In this document: positions 11,679 to 23,400 of the stretch, piece by piece
Numbering within the stretch: the stretch's first letter is position 1
How the letters are laid out: each line of letters starts with the position of its first letter
From: Membranipora membranacea
Lineage: Eukaryota > Bryozoa > Gymnolaemata > Cheilostomatida > Membraniporidae
Length of the DNA: 64,000 nucleotides
Reading direction: 5' to 3'
Assembly: GCA_914767715.1 (NCBI GenBank)
Contig: OU612067.1
Location: 11,470,001 to 11,534,000 of the forward strand
Notes under the pieces: model-generated
What the model saw: only the letters and a program-made list of their open reading frames with translations
What the model was told of the DNA's origin: nothing
Database searches by the model: none
Translations under genes and position numbers: made by a program

Positions 11679-11798
11679 GAGTGATGAAAGGCTCCCATTC
11701 TGTGTATGTATTTTGTGTCCATAGATGTATACAAAATGTTATTGGTTTCATTTTAAGTTTTCTAAATATGACATATGACAGGATTATTTCTAAATTTC

Positions 11799-11804
11799 AA
11801 TAAA
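11799..11804 (+). promoter_or_regulatory. Polyadenylation signal AATAAA of the intact receptor
   Basis: AATAAA 121 bp after the stop codon, a usual distance for a compact 3' UTR. From here to about 12,150 there is only AT-rich DNA with no supported gene. Confidence 0.5.
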
Positions 11805-12269
11805 CTGCATCACAAATCTTAATCGCAAAACCATATATATATACTTTTTATTGGCATCAAAAGTCATCTCATTCGAAATGTTTTGCACTCAGTGCCAGAA
11901 AACAATTTTTTTTATAACAAAAAAAGAGAAACAGAAGGGAAATAATATCATCAATGATGTTGGTCAAGTCGATAATATATGGTTGAAAAGTAAAGTTTTG
12001 AATGAACTGAACTTCTCATTAGATCTCAAATGTAACGGTAAAGAATTGTATGTAGCAGAAACTTTGTATCTTAGATTGTCTGTATGATATAAAAGTAAAT
12101 GTTTATCACAAAAATTGAACTTGGTAGTGTTTTTAAATCCTCTATATATAAATGGAGGTGCTAAAAAATTGTTTATCTTATGCGCAAAAAGTGAAGTGAA
12201 ATAACAAACAAGCTTAGGAAGAGGTAGGAGTTGTAATGATTGTGTAATGGATTCGGTTGAAATGAGATA

Positions 12270-14694
12270 TTACGGGATGTAATGCACATTGGCGATAATG
12301 CGTAAAGCCCGTTTTTGCAACAAAAATAATCTATTGAGGGCATTATTGCAGGACAAGTTGCCAATGATATGGATACCATATATAAGGTGACAATAGATAA
12401 ACTGGAAGTAAAATGTGCGGGCACTTGCTATATCCAAGAAGTATCTCAAATTTTGAAGTAGGTAAACATTCCGTTGTACCTTTTTATATACATACTCTAG
12501 ATAATCCTGCCATGAAAGCGAGTCATTCAACACAAAACCCTGTCTGTTTAGTTTTTCATGCCCTATGTACAGTTCCAGGTCATAAAGCGGATCTGAGATA
12601 TTAAGTAGCATGTAATGAGATTTCTGAACATTTATAACCATCCGGTTACGATTGCACCAATCCAAAATGCCACTTAAATCTTCAGATGCCTTTGCCTTTA
12701 GTTGCTGAAGGTTTTTATTAGATGACAGGAACACTGTATCATCAGCATATATATGCATATGATGATGAGTCTGATTTTGATGAAGTTAATAAATCATTTA
12801 TGAAGATGAGAAACAAAGTTGGTGCTAGGATTGAACCTTGAGGGACCCCTATTGTGATAGGCAATCTACAAGATTCAATATTATTGAGTTTAACAAACTG
12901 CCTTCTGTCTGTCAGAAAGGTGTCAAGAAGTTTTAACATATTTCCTCCGATGCCGCAAGCCTTCAACTTATTGTGTAGTAAAACATGGGATACACAGTCA
13001 AATGCCTTTTTAAAATCCAGAAAAAGTAATGTCATAACATTTCCATTAATTTTCGCCACCAAAGAGTCTGAAATAATTTTGAATAAACTGTCTGAACAAG
13101 AATGGCCTTTTCTAAATCCACATTGAAGCTCATGGATGATTTTGTTCTTAGTGAGATATTCTTGCAGATGGTGATTTATGTGTTTCTCAAATATTTTTGA
13201 AAGAACAGGCAAGACTGAAATTGGCCTATAATTTGATGGGTTATTTATATCCCCAGATTTATGTATTGGTGAAACTCGAGCTAGATTCCATGTTGAAGGG
13301 AACTGTCCTTTGCTTAAAACCCTGTTAAACATATCGGTGACAATATCCACAATATAAGGCCAAACAAGCTTCAACATCTTCACTGTAATTCTGTCAGGTC
13401 CTGTACTTTTACTATCAGGAATGTGGAACAATATTCTTGTACATGTGAAAGGGGTGAATTGTGGTATGTCTGTCAAATTATGTTTGGATACGGGAAATGT
13501 CATCTCATCTGTTACAACAAGGTTCTTTGTGATTGATTTTGCAATGGATGTGAAATGGCTGTTAAATTGATCTGCACTCAAATTTGTCGCAGGGAAAGTC
13601 TCCTTCTTTTTATTCTTTAATACATCCCAAACAGGTTTTGTATTACCTTTAGACTCTTTAATAGTATTAGAAATAGCTCTTTTCTTCTTTTGTCTGATCA
13701 TATTAGTGACATAATTTCCCTGTTTTTTATATCCTTCCCAATCACCGTTTTGTTTGAGTTGATCTCTGATTTTGATGTTCATTTTTACCTCATCATCCAA
13801 CCATTTTGGAAGATTATGCGTTCTTACAAAACGAGTCTTCTCAAACACGAGTTTTGATATAAGATGATTCAAATGGCTATAGAACTTCTCAAACATTGAG
13901 TCTATTGATCTTTCATACAGTACGTAAACAAAATTTTCCCTTGAGAATGTGTTAAAAATGTTTTCAGGTGTTGCAAATGAATAATCCAAAAATGTTACCT
14001 TACATCTTTGTTTAGATATTTTAACATTTCTATCAATCTCTCTTGAAGCTACTATCATGAAATGATCACTCAGTGAATATTTGATGACACCAGATTTAGC
14101 AATATTGTCACTTTTACTTGAATAGATGTGGTCAATTAGTGTCCTTGATGAATTAGTTATGCGAGTGGGTTCAGATATAAGTTGATTCAACAGTAGTGGA
14201 GAGGTAACATTATCTAACCACCTGTTTTTCGAAGTTGGATTCAGCAAATCAATATTGAAATCACCAAATATTATAATTTCATCGTTCAAACCATCACAAC
14301 GCTCGACAAACTCTGAAAAGTCTGTGTTCCATGATGCTTTTGATTGGGGAGGTCTATATAAGTATGTGACCAAAAAACTCTTTTGGCTTCTGGGTCTGAC
14401 CTTGACTGTTATACTCTCATCCATGTAAAGATCTAAATTTTCCAGATGTTCAATGACCAGTGAATCATGGACATAGCAGAGTAATCCCCCACCATTGTTA
14501 CAGAGCCTATCCCTTCTTATCATCGTATATCCTGGTACCTCATATAGGCAGCTGTCATCATTTTCATTCAAAAATGTTTCAGCCAAACACAGTATACTAA
14601 ATTTGTGATCACTAAGAATTAAACGAACTTCTTCCAGTTTGCTTGCCAATCCACGGATATTAAGATATGCGCTATGAAAATTCATTGCCATCAT
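12270..14694 (-). pseudogene. LINE ORF2: endonuclease plus reverse transcriptase, frameshifted
   Basis: The first segment (14,694-12,742, 650 aa) begins HSAYLNIRGLASKLEEVR. It has endonuclease motifs (CLAETFL, RRDR, FGDFNIDLL, SLSDHFMIV) and then RT motifs: SPIHKSGDINNPSNYRPIS, CGFRKGHSCSD, FLDFKKAFDCVSH (first catalytic Asp) and GVPQGSILAPTLF. The frame breaks in a TATGCATATATATGC run near 12,750. The second segment (12,758-12,270) resumes at IYADDTVFLSSN, the catalytic box, followed by thumb and connection sequence (LQKRALRIIANVHY). The two frames overlap, so the break is a small indel. ORF2 begins in an ATGA overlap with the ORF1 stop (14,691-14,694), pointing to coupled translation of the ancestral element. 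It would nick target DNA and reverse-transcribe its own RNA. This copy cannot make the full enzyme. Confidence 0.85.
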
Positions 14695-16272
14695 AAGAGT
14701 TTTTCAAAATGGCATTTAAGTTTAAGTGAGTCTAAATTCATACCTTGACTGAGGACCTTGTTGTATTGGTCCTGAGTGTCAAACTTTACTTTAAAGATGC
14801 GCATTTTCTTTTCCCCTTTGTAAATCCTTATAGCTGAAGAGTTGGGGAAATTCTGTGATATCTCTTTTATTACAAGTTCATCATCAGCATCGATAGGAAT
14901 GCCTCTCAGCATACCAGTGTTGACTTTTGCTGATTCTGGATTGATTGTCTTTCTTACTTGCGAATTTTCAAATAGTAATGTATTCCAAGTGTTTATCAAC
15001 TTGGTCACTGTCTTTGCATCGCGAAGGTGCAGCATAATTTTTTGGAGATTCTGTCTTGAAATTGTAGGTCGTTATGTTTTCTATGATTGTTGGGCCGAAT
15101 TCACGGTTAATCTCACGTCTGATGTTGTCTTGATTATAGTTTTGGTAGGTTTTTGATGACTTGTTGATACTTATTACGATGCAGTGCTTGGGGTTGAAGT
15201 TGTTTGGACGAGCTGTTTTTGTAATCGATGGCATGTGATCTAGTGTGTTGGATGTAGTTGCCGGTGAACTTGGTGTTGGTGTGTTTTGATGTGTTGTTGA
15301 TGAAGGAATATTTCTGTGGAGTTGTCCACTGCTGCTTGCAACTGATGACCATTGTTGTGTGGTGTTAAGAGTTCGAGTTGGAAGATATGTTTGTTGTACG
15401 GTATTTTTGGAATTTGATGGACATTCCTTTGTACTAGGGCTCTCAGAAAAAGCACTAGTCATTTTATCCAATTTAACCTGCATGCTGTCCATCTTCTCCT
15501 GCATGCTGTCCATCTTCTCCATCATAATAGAAAGCACGCCATGTAGAGTTCTGCATGACGCACATCCGGGACTCTCCCCACAATCTCTGTCCCTGGAATG
15601 ACTGGGAGCGCTGTCGACGAATGGAGCAGAAGTCTCCATTGTCTCAGACAGGGAACACTGAGAAGACTCTGGCAGTGAAACTGTAGATCCCCCTAGAGCA
15701 CCTTGTGTGCTTTGTTGTTGAGTTGTGCTGCTGTTGGCATTGGTTTGTTTACTTTTTAGCGATTCCATTGCATTTGAGCGTGAGGAACGGACTTTCTCGT
15801 TTAAATTGGCAATTGTTTCTGGCTGTAATTCACCTACCAGCTTAGAGTAGTGACTTATAAACACATCCACATCTTTGATAGCATTCACCAGTATTCTAGA
15901 GGTGGTATGGTAAAAGTTTGCAGTATAAAGGCGTCTATCTGATTTCTTCTTGTTTTTAACGGTGAATATGGTGGCTGTTGTGTTTTTGTCCTTATCTTTA
16001 TTCATTTTCCTAGTAACATAAAGATATTGCTCCTGAATTGATGTTTGAAATATAGATCTGACAAGCTCAAAAACAGCTGTGCTGCAGTCAACGACAATTT
16101 GGATGTTTCCCGGATTACCTTTTATGGTGATAGACTCATCAGTGGTAGTAGAGTCGATTTTCTTTTGTAATGCCTTCAACTTGTTGAGCGAATAGGTGAA
16201 GATATTATCCTCAGCATCATCCTCATCAGGATCATTACTGGAAATGAGTTTTCTCTTCTTGCCTTTGTTCAT
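14691..16272 (-). pseudogene. LINE ORF1: RNA-binding-type protein, frameshifted
   Basis: Starts MNKGKKRKLISSNDPDEDDAED at 16,272. It continues through a Ser/Thr/Gln-rich middle containing a short heptad-like repeat (MMEKMDSMQEKMDSMQVKLDKM, likely coiled coil) and a CASCRT pair of cysteines. It then reaches a folded C-terminal part (HCIVISINKSSKTYQN through RREINREFG). A one-base slip in an A-run near 15,035 moves the frame. In the second frame the protein resumes KIMLHLRDAKTVTKLINTW and ends MRIFKVKFDTQDQYNKV...KCHFEKLL at the TGA (14,691-14,693). That segment resembles the RRM-like module common in LINE ORF1 proteins. The role inferred from the family is RNA binding and chaperoning of the LINE transcript. 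Assignment as ORF1 rests mainly on its position and tight coupling to ORF2. Confidence 0.7.
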
Positions 16273-16488
16273 TTTGGGTGAAAATTACCCAGATTTTTTG
16301 TCAATCTTTCTGGAGCTCAGATTTTTTCAGCCTTGCGCTTCAAGAATTCAACAATGAATCCATAATATTATTGCTTCATTTGCATTAATAACACTGTCCT
16401 AATGGCAAAGATCACATGTGGGTTATTTATTGAATAGAATTGAAACTTGAATCCAACTAGCAACCCGTAACCAGGGAGGGTGCCGTAA

Positions 16489-17250
16489 CCATAGACTTAA
16501 TATACTACCTAGACAGGCCAATAGCATTCAATACTGTCCCACTTAAATAGCACGACATGACGTAATTAGTTTGTGCTGTGAGCCATAGTTTACTATATAC
16601 CATTCAATGAAATAATGTGAAAAATCGAGGGACGCCGGGCATGATATTGGCCCTTGTCCGGCCCCTAATTATTTAAACACAGAGAAAATTTGTGAGTTTA
16701 TGTAAAAGACCTTTCCGCACGAGATGGTATAAAAAACTGACTCCTTAGGCGAATCCAAAGAGAGAACAGACCTGATAAGTTACAATAATTAGTCAATAAA
16801 TATTGAAACAAATACAGCCGTCTACCCTTAACACTTCTACCACTACTATTCAAATGCACAGAATACCAACAACACAGTATCACAAATATCTTGTTGGATT
16901 GGCCAGATCAAAGCACCATCACATCATCATAGATTTTTGCATAAATATTCCTAGTCATGACTGAGCACAACCTGCTCAGCTTGGACTCCTTGTTAAAAGA
17001 TTTTACTTCAAATTTTATTGTAGCTTCATGAGGAAGAATAGATCTGTGCTGTAAATTGAGTATGCCAACTCCAGTTATGTATGTATGATGAAGCTAGGGT
17101 ACGTAACATATATATATATATAAAGTCTTTGGTAATCTCTCATCAATGAAATAATATAGTAAATCAATACATGCAGGGTATAATACCAGCCAAATTATAT
17201 TAGATCTGTTTTAATTTATGAGATAAAAATTATCAAAACAAGTACAGCCA
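16489..17250 (+). repeat. Left long terminal inverted repeat
   Basis: Aligns as reverse complement with 19,010-19,751 over blocks such as AGCACGACATGACGTAATTA, GACCTTTCCGCACGAGATGG, ATGACTGAGCACAACCTGCT and TATAATACCAGCCAAAT. At about 17,120 it contains a second, diverged copy of the terminus (AAAGTCTTTGG). Inward of it (17,237 to about 17,780) are degenerate 170-180-bp units sharing ACAAATACAGCC and CCACTATCAGCGATTGCTG. Confidence 0.85.
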
Positions 17251-17833
17251 TGTACTTAACCAATTCTATCACTACATGACAAAAAAGAGGGCTGTTACTG
17301 CGGGATTATACTAATTTCTGAGGGCACGACCACGGCTAACGGCTACCACTATCAGCGATTGCTGCCATATTCGATGTGACTGATTACAGCATAAGCTAAA
17401 GCTTATCGACACAAATACAGCCATGAAGCTAGCCACTTCTTATCACTACTTTGTAACAAATATGAATATATACTGTTGAGTTATACTAATTGTTGTGGGC
17501 ACGACAAAAATTAAAAACACTACCACTATCAGCGAGCATTGCAAAGTTAGATATGACTGGTTGCAGTGTACCTTAAAATTAATCAAATTAGTAGAGGAAT
17601 GTAAGCTAACCACTTTTTACAGTACTTAACAAAAAAAAATATACTGTGGGATTATACTGAATTTTGCGGATGGGTCAAAGACTAGAAAACTACCACTATC
17701 GGTGATTGCTGCAAAATTTCCGAATGAGACACGATCACTATCGGCGATCGCTGAAAATTAGATATGACTGAACACAATAAGCCTGCTCAGTTTGGCGCGC
17801 TTATTGTCAGTGTTTGCTGCGAGTTTGGTTGTT

Positions 17834-18780
17834 TCATGGTGTATTCTGACCAGCGTATATCTCTTCATTATTAGGGGTTTGTAGATAGTGTTGGAAGGAT
17901 TGGAAAATTGTTGGGATAGCATCCTTCTTTAGCAAAGCTCTCCCACCCACACCAGGAGGCCTTCTAAATGTATCTCGTTTCAAATGTTCGCTACATAGAA
18001 CAGCATATTTGGATGGAGTCCAGTTCTTGCGTTTAACGGCCGAAACCCATACCTTTAGTCTCTCCTCGTTATTTCTGGGGAAGGCGCGGAAGCTTAAATC
18101 AGGATTTCCTGCCGGGTTATTTCCACAGCCGTAGGCAGCACACCAGTTTCTAGATGACTTTTTTTAAAAACATCACAAATGATAACATATACAAATAATC
18201 ATCATTAAACTACAGCTTTTGATATAATAAACAGAAGTTGTAAAATCAATTTCATAGCAGCGTCAGCATGGCAAGAAAGATTTGCGAGATCACCGATTAA
18301 GTCTACTCACACTTTTTTCAATCAGAATTGTCATCTCAAATAGTGTCCCTCTAGCCCCCCCCCCCCCCCGCCCCATCACTATCGTTCCACCTTTTTTTTC
18401 TTACATTCAAATTTTATCACACCCATCGATTATTATTTACTATGTCTATAGTCTTAAATTTTTGTGCATGTATAGAAGGATGTGGGTATTATTATCTGAC
18501 AATATTTAATTGATTTCTATCTAAAAAATTAAGGAAGCCTGTCCTCTTAGATGGATGGGATAAGCAGAAATTATGCCAAAAAATTCAATCCAATAAAGAC
18601 CGAAATATGACAATGCATACATGAGAGCCACCACTGGGCTGTTTCTTACCTTATCATCTTGTGAAGTGGTAGCAGCAGGATTTTCATCCTGTAAGATGAG
18701 GCAGCGGGATTATCATCTTGTGAAGATGAGGCAGCCAGATTATCATCTTGTGAAGACGAGGTAGCAGGCTGTAGGCTCAT
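17834..18780 (-). CDS. THAP-domain protein in the TIR element (two exons, probable 1-nt deletion)
   Basis: Exon 1 is 18,780-18,650: ATG, then MSLQPATSSSQDDNLAASSS with about 36-bp repeats, donor GATAAG|GTAAGA. Exon 2 ends at TGA 17,834-17,836 and encodes NWCAAYGCGNNP...FRAFPRN...VWVSAVKRKNW...YAVLCSEHL...DAIPTIF. That is a C2CH THAP zinc finger (C-x4-C ... C-x2-H) with the conserved Pro, Trp and the AVPTIF-like box. THAP fingers bind DNA. In the third SSSQDDN repeat one base is missing. With that base, exon 1 would end in phase 0 and join acceptor AAAAAAAG at 18,158, giving SSRNWC. As found, the frame works only through a second AG eight bases further on, giving HKMIR-NWC. There is no transposase core downstream; the stop follows the THAP domain by about 25 residues. 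Confidence 0.7.
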
Positions 18781-19009
18781 TTAAAAATAGTTTTCCTATA
18801 AACTGAGCATTGTGGGTATTATATCCAGAACTTCTATGTTTGCCTTGTATCTGGCAACTGATGATAGTAAAATTGCAGCTGGGCTTACTTGTGAAGATGA
18901 GACAGCAGGCTGCAGGTTCACGTTATTTAAATAAATAATCTAAACGAAGTATGAATATTAAAACCAGTAACCACGTTGTTTACATAGTATCTTTCATCTT
19001 CTGTTTCAG

Positions 19010-19751
19010 TACAGGGCTGTATTTGTTTTGATAATTTGTATCTCATAAATTAAAACAGATCTAATATGATTTGGCTGGTATTATACCCTGCGTGCCTTGA
19101 TTTACTATATTATTTCAATGATGAGAGATGACCATAGACTTAATATATATATATATGTGTGTGCCACGTACCCTAGCTTCATGATACATACATACATACC
19201 TGGAGTTGGCATACTCAATTTACAGCACAGACAACAAGGAATCCAAGCTGAGCAGGTTGTGCTCAGTCATGACTAGGAATATTTATGCAAAGATCTATGA
19301 TGATGGTGGTGGTGCTTTGATCTGGCTCATCCAACAAAATATTTGTGATACTGTGTTGTGGGTATTCTGTGCATTTGAATAGTAGTGGCAGAAGTGTTAA
19401 GGGTAGATGGCTGTATTTGTTTCAATAATTATTGGCTAATGATTGTAACTTATCAGGTCCGTTCTCGCTCTAGATTCGCCTAAGGAGTCAATTTTTTATA
19501 CCATCTCGTGCGGAAAGGTCTTTTACATAAACTCACAAATTCTCTCTGTGTTTGAATAATTAGGGGCCGGACAAGGGCTGATATCATGCCCGGCGTCCCT
19601 CGATTTTTCACATTATTTCATTGAATGGTATATAGTAAACTATGGCTCACAGCACAAACTAATTACGTCATGTCGTGCTATTTAAGTGGGACACATTATG
19701 ATCAGTGAAGCATAAGCATTGCCCTGTCTAGGTAGTATATTAAGTCTATGG
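19010..19751 (-). repeat. Right long terminal inverted repeat
   Basis: Reverse complement of the left arm. At 19,132 it includes an internal exact copy of the terminal CCATAGACTTAATATA. Near the outer end it carries about 25 bp (ATTATGATCAGTGAAGC region) absent or altered in the left arm, so the arms have diverged since insertion. Confidence 0.85.
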
Positions 19752-19757
19752 CCGTAA

Positions 19758-20408
19758 CATACCATTTAGAAAATCCATTGAAATGTCGGAGTTGTCCTTG
19801 TCACAACAATGTGCACATAACTCCTTATATGATTACTTGATTTAGTGGGTCAAGTAAATCTATTTTTGGTGGAAGGTTGCATGATATAACAGAAAACAAC
19901 TTTATTAGTACTAGTAGGCAATGACAATGAGCTGTTAGTGTTACTGTGAGAGAGAGGTGTAGGAGTGTGTGCATGACTACAGTAAGTCTTCGATATAGAC
20001 AGCATCAACTAATCAGCATGTTACTTATGTCTTTGTTGTGGTTAATGACTCAATATATCGATGATATAACTGCAATATTTGCAATGGAATCTTGCTGACT
20101 AATTTTGTATCTACTTTTTACAACCACTACTAACAGACAGTATAACCAATGAACTACCTTCATTGGTATATCACTCATTCAATTCATTATTGTTGTGTCA
20201 CTCTGTAAATTATCAAAATCATACATATCTAGACAATAACTTGACCTGTGAACTTGCATTCCTTATATCACTCATTCTGTTCAACTTCAGTGATCAATTG
20301 AAAGTATTTCAATTTTGCTGACAGTGGTTGTAATTGTATGTAGGCCTATATATATGATATACTATTACTATGCGTTGCAGTTGAGAGATTGGACATTGAG
20401 ATAGAAGG
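19758..20408 (+). other. ABCB6 5' flank
   Basis: No coding sequence. It includes a GGAGTTGTC...ACTCCTTATATG pair (about 19,795-19,840) related to the hairpin at 7,679. It should hold the ABCB6 promoter and 5' UTR. No TATA box or initiator is convincing. Confidence 0.4.
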
Positions 20409-23400
20409 ATGAAGTACTGTCCAGACAACCAAACACTATCAGTAGCTGACTATGATCTCCACGGACTGTCACCATGTTTCACAGATACTGTCACATCGTC
20501 AGTGTCAGCGGGCATAGCTGTATTAGGGGCAGTAGTTCAGCTGTCAGTATACGCTAAATATGCTACACCTACAGAAAGATATTCATCTCTGAGATCGAAA
20601 CTTTTTAAGTTTCATGTTCTCCTGCATGTTTTGCTTGCCTGCATCCCGTGGGCTCAGCTATTTACAGCTGCGTATAAGCTACAGGATGGCAAGTTTTACA
20701 CTTACCAAGTTATCACTGCTCTTCTGAATGGTAAGTCTATGTATTTATTTACAATCTCAACATGGAACATCCAACAACAGCGCATAGTTACTCTGATCTC
20801 TTGGATATTTAGGAATCCATCACACAAAAATGATAATAAATGCAATTTTTCGAGAAATTACGCAGCGGTCTGGTTGAAATCTGTGTACATCATTTACTAA
20901 AATTCTGTTGACAAACAAAACCTGCGAGAGCTTTGTCGGCCTGATAAAAATTACTCGCCGAAATATGTACACAAATTATTCCTACCTCAAATGTCAGATT
21001 TTACTTCCGATGACAATATGTTTTACTCGGATCCTCTCTTTTGATCTAGCTTTAATATGGGTGATATCACAGAGTTTGGTTTTACTTGAGCGTAGAAGAC
21101 AGCTACCAGTAACTCCTACTAGAGGACACGGAGTAGCTCTGTTACTTATATGGGTGTTCAGCTTTGTGGCTGTAAATATTCCATTTATTAACTGGTATGG
21201 AGATGACTGGTGGTGGAAGTTATCAAGGTATGTATGCGCTCCATAAATTAAAGTTTCGTTGCGCATCATCTCTAAACTCATTGCTTTCAAGAAAACCTTA
21301 TTTCAGTATTACATGCTACAAAAATAATCTATAACCATTCACAAAAAATTATATGGATGCTAATAATGCTATAAAAGTAAAAAGTGATCATTGCTGGGAG
21401 AAGTGGCATATTATCTATTTGACTGGTACTATTATATCACTGTTGCAATGAGTGACCATGTATTTTTTTACTATTTAGCTGGTTGGATTTCCGGTAACTT
21501 TCAATGAATGAAAATATGCAGGATGTGAAATTGCATGTGCAATAAAATTGATTAGTCATCAAACTTCATGCCTCATTTGTATAGACTACTGCCTATTGCA
21601 TCAAATTTGAAGTTTCCATTCTTGTCAACTTCTATTTTGAACTTCACTTTTTGTTTGTTCCTTTCTTATAGCGAGTCTGACCAGACCAGATTCAGCTTAT
21701 GGTTAGCTGAATATGTGATGGTTTTTCTAGTGCTAGTTATAGGATTGAAGGCTCCTGCACTGGAGGCCCCGGATTACACAAGAATGGGTGATTCAGAAAA
21801 CCCGGCCACTGTAAGTCATTTTTCTCATGAAAGTGTCTTTATTGCCAAAAAATTCATATCGTTTTGATGTTGCAATTAAAATCTTGGCTGCTTGTTGCAT
21901 AAATTTAGGGGGAATCTGAATTTGTTAAAAAGTTCCTGCTTTGTTTAAAAAACTAGATTGACAGGTCTTATTCATACAATTTGCAGTATGTTAAAATTGA
22001 GACTGCATCATTAGATTGATGATGGTCGATTTTAACAACAGTAAAAAATTGAGAAACCAAGGTAAATAATTGAATCTGAACGGTGGCAGGATCCGATAAT
22101 CGAACCTTTTATCATCATGCATGGCTTTATTTGTGGTTCTGGCTAATGGAATATTCATTCAAGGAGTAAAGGCTACTCCTTGGCTGAATTAAACGGCCAT
22201 TGCCTTTCAGTCTGGATGTCTTTGAAGTAATGTGTGACATCTTCATGAAGCATACACATAGGAAGTCCCGATACCATGTCAGAGCATAATCAAGGTTGAT
22301 GGTATATCTTCACTGAAAGTCAGTGTATGTTTGCCTGATACACTGCATTGTGGGACAGTATAGCCTAACCAATCATCAACAGAGAGAATACCAATTGAAG
22401 CATCACCGTAGAGTTAGCTGCAATTCACTCCCTCATCCCACAATTACTAACTAAACCCACTTGTCTTGTCTGCATAGGCCATTCTCTACAATCAGTATGG
22501 TACATGCAACGCATGAGTCTGTCTATTTATTGTCCTTAGTATCTACAACTATAAATTTATCTATGCTTCGGTCTCCCTGGTGATCCTTACGGACCATACC
22601 TCACCATTTTTTCACATTCCATTCGCAAGAAGTGTGGAGCGGTTAATGAATTCCTAATTTTCTAGCCATCCACTACATGGAGCGGACTACTTGGGAAGCT
22701 GAAGATTATCGGTCCAATGGTTTGGCCTAAGAAGAATCTGTGGTTACAGTTCTGCGTGATTCTGTGCGCCGCTATCTTAGTCGCGGGAAGGATCACTAAT
22801 CTCTATGTCCCAATCTATTATAAACATATAAGTGAGCATTCTCAATATTTGAACAGATGTAAAAATTGGCTTCAATGATATAACAAAATTGATGCTGTAA
22901 ATTGCAAGTCATAGCAAATGCTAACAATATATTAGCCTGAGTGTATAAGCTAATTTGTTGGGGGCTTGCCTTTCTGTGGGTAAAAAAAGCGGCTTAATCT
23001 CTCAAGCTAAGAATTGTACTATTTACCTATGGATATTTGTTCCAAAAGGTATGGCCTCCAAAATATGACAGTCATCATATAAGAGATCATGATTGTTTGT
23101 ATTTCGGAATCTGAAAGAAAATACTTGATCAGTGCAGAATTTAAGACTGTGGGCCACCGCCTCATACAATACACTGCATTTTTGAAGTTTTAAACATTTG
23201 AATGATGTTATAGCCAGTTCAAAGATTGATAAAAATAAAATGTTCTTGGGTCATTACTATGGTGTTAGGTTTCGCCATACACTGCCGCAAAATAATATGA
23301 AATTATATCAGGTAAACCTCTTTTTTGGAAAATTCGTTACACACATCAACACCCTTATATTGATGTATCGTCGTATTAAGGCAATATGTGACAATTGGAG

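Larger units (their letters stand above)
12150..16272 (-). mobile_element. Decayed CR1/Jockey-group LINE retrotransposon
   Basis: A two-ORF non-LTR retrotransposon lies on the minus strand. ORF1 (16,272 to 14,691) precedes ORF2 (14,694 to about 12,170), which has an apurinic endonuclease and a reverse transcriptase with a YADDT box. The group is inferred from the N-terminal endonuclease, the wording of the RT motifs (FLDFKKAFD, GVPQGSILAP) and the C-terminal LLPLPKLVCYFTSLFAHK that appears after frame changes at about 12,215-12,175. No LTRs are present. At least one frameshift sits in each ORF, more at the 3' end, so this copy is inactive. The 3' UTR and target duplication were not found, so the end at about 12,150 may be a truncation. 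Confidence 0.85.
16489..19751. mobile_element. 3.26-kb DNA transposon-like element with long TIRs and a THAP gene
   Basis: The left end begins CCATAGACTTAATATAC and the right end finishes with its reverse complement (GTATATTAAGTCTATGG). Both are flanked by the direct repeat CCGTAA (16,483-16,488 and 19,752-19,757), a 6-bp target duplication. Inverted homology runs inward for about 760 bp on each side with small indels. The interior holds a two-exon minus-strand THAP gene (17,834-18,780) and tandem subterminal repeats. I see no DDE or RNase-H-like catalytic domain. THAP DNA-binding domains occur in P-element and Kolobok transposases, but their usual target duplications (8 bp; TTAA) differ from this one. 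The superfamily is therefore left open, and the copy is probably non-autonomous or internally deleted. Confidence 0.85.

Noticed and set aside
20908-21246. Separate short gene ending YVCAP near ABCB6
   Set aside because: It is ABCB6 exon 2 (21,050-21,227) with intron read on both sides; phases join exactly with exons 1 and 3.
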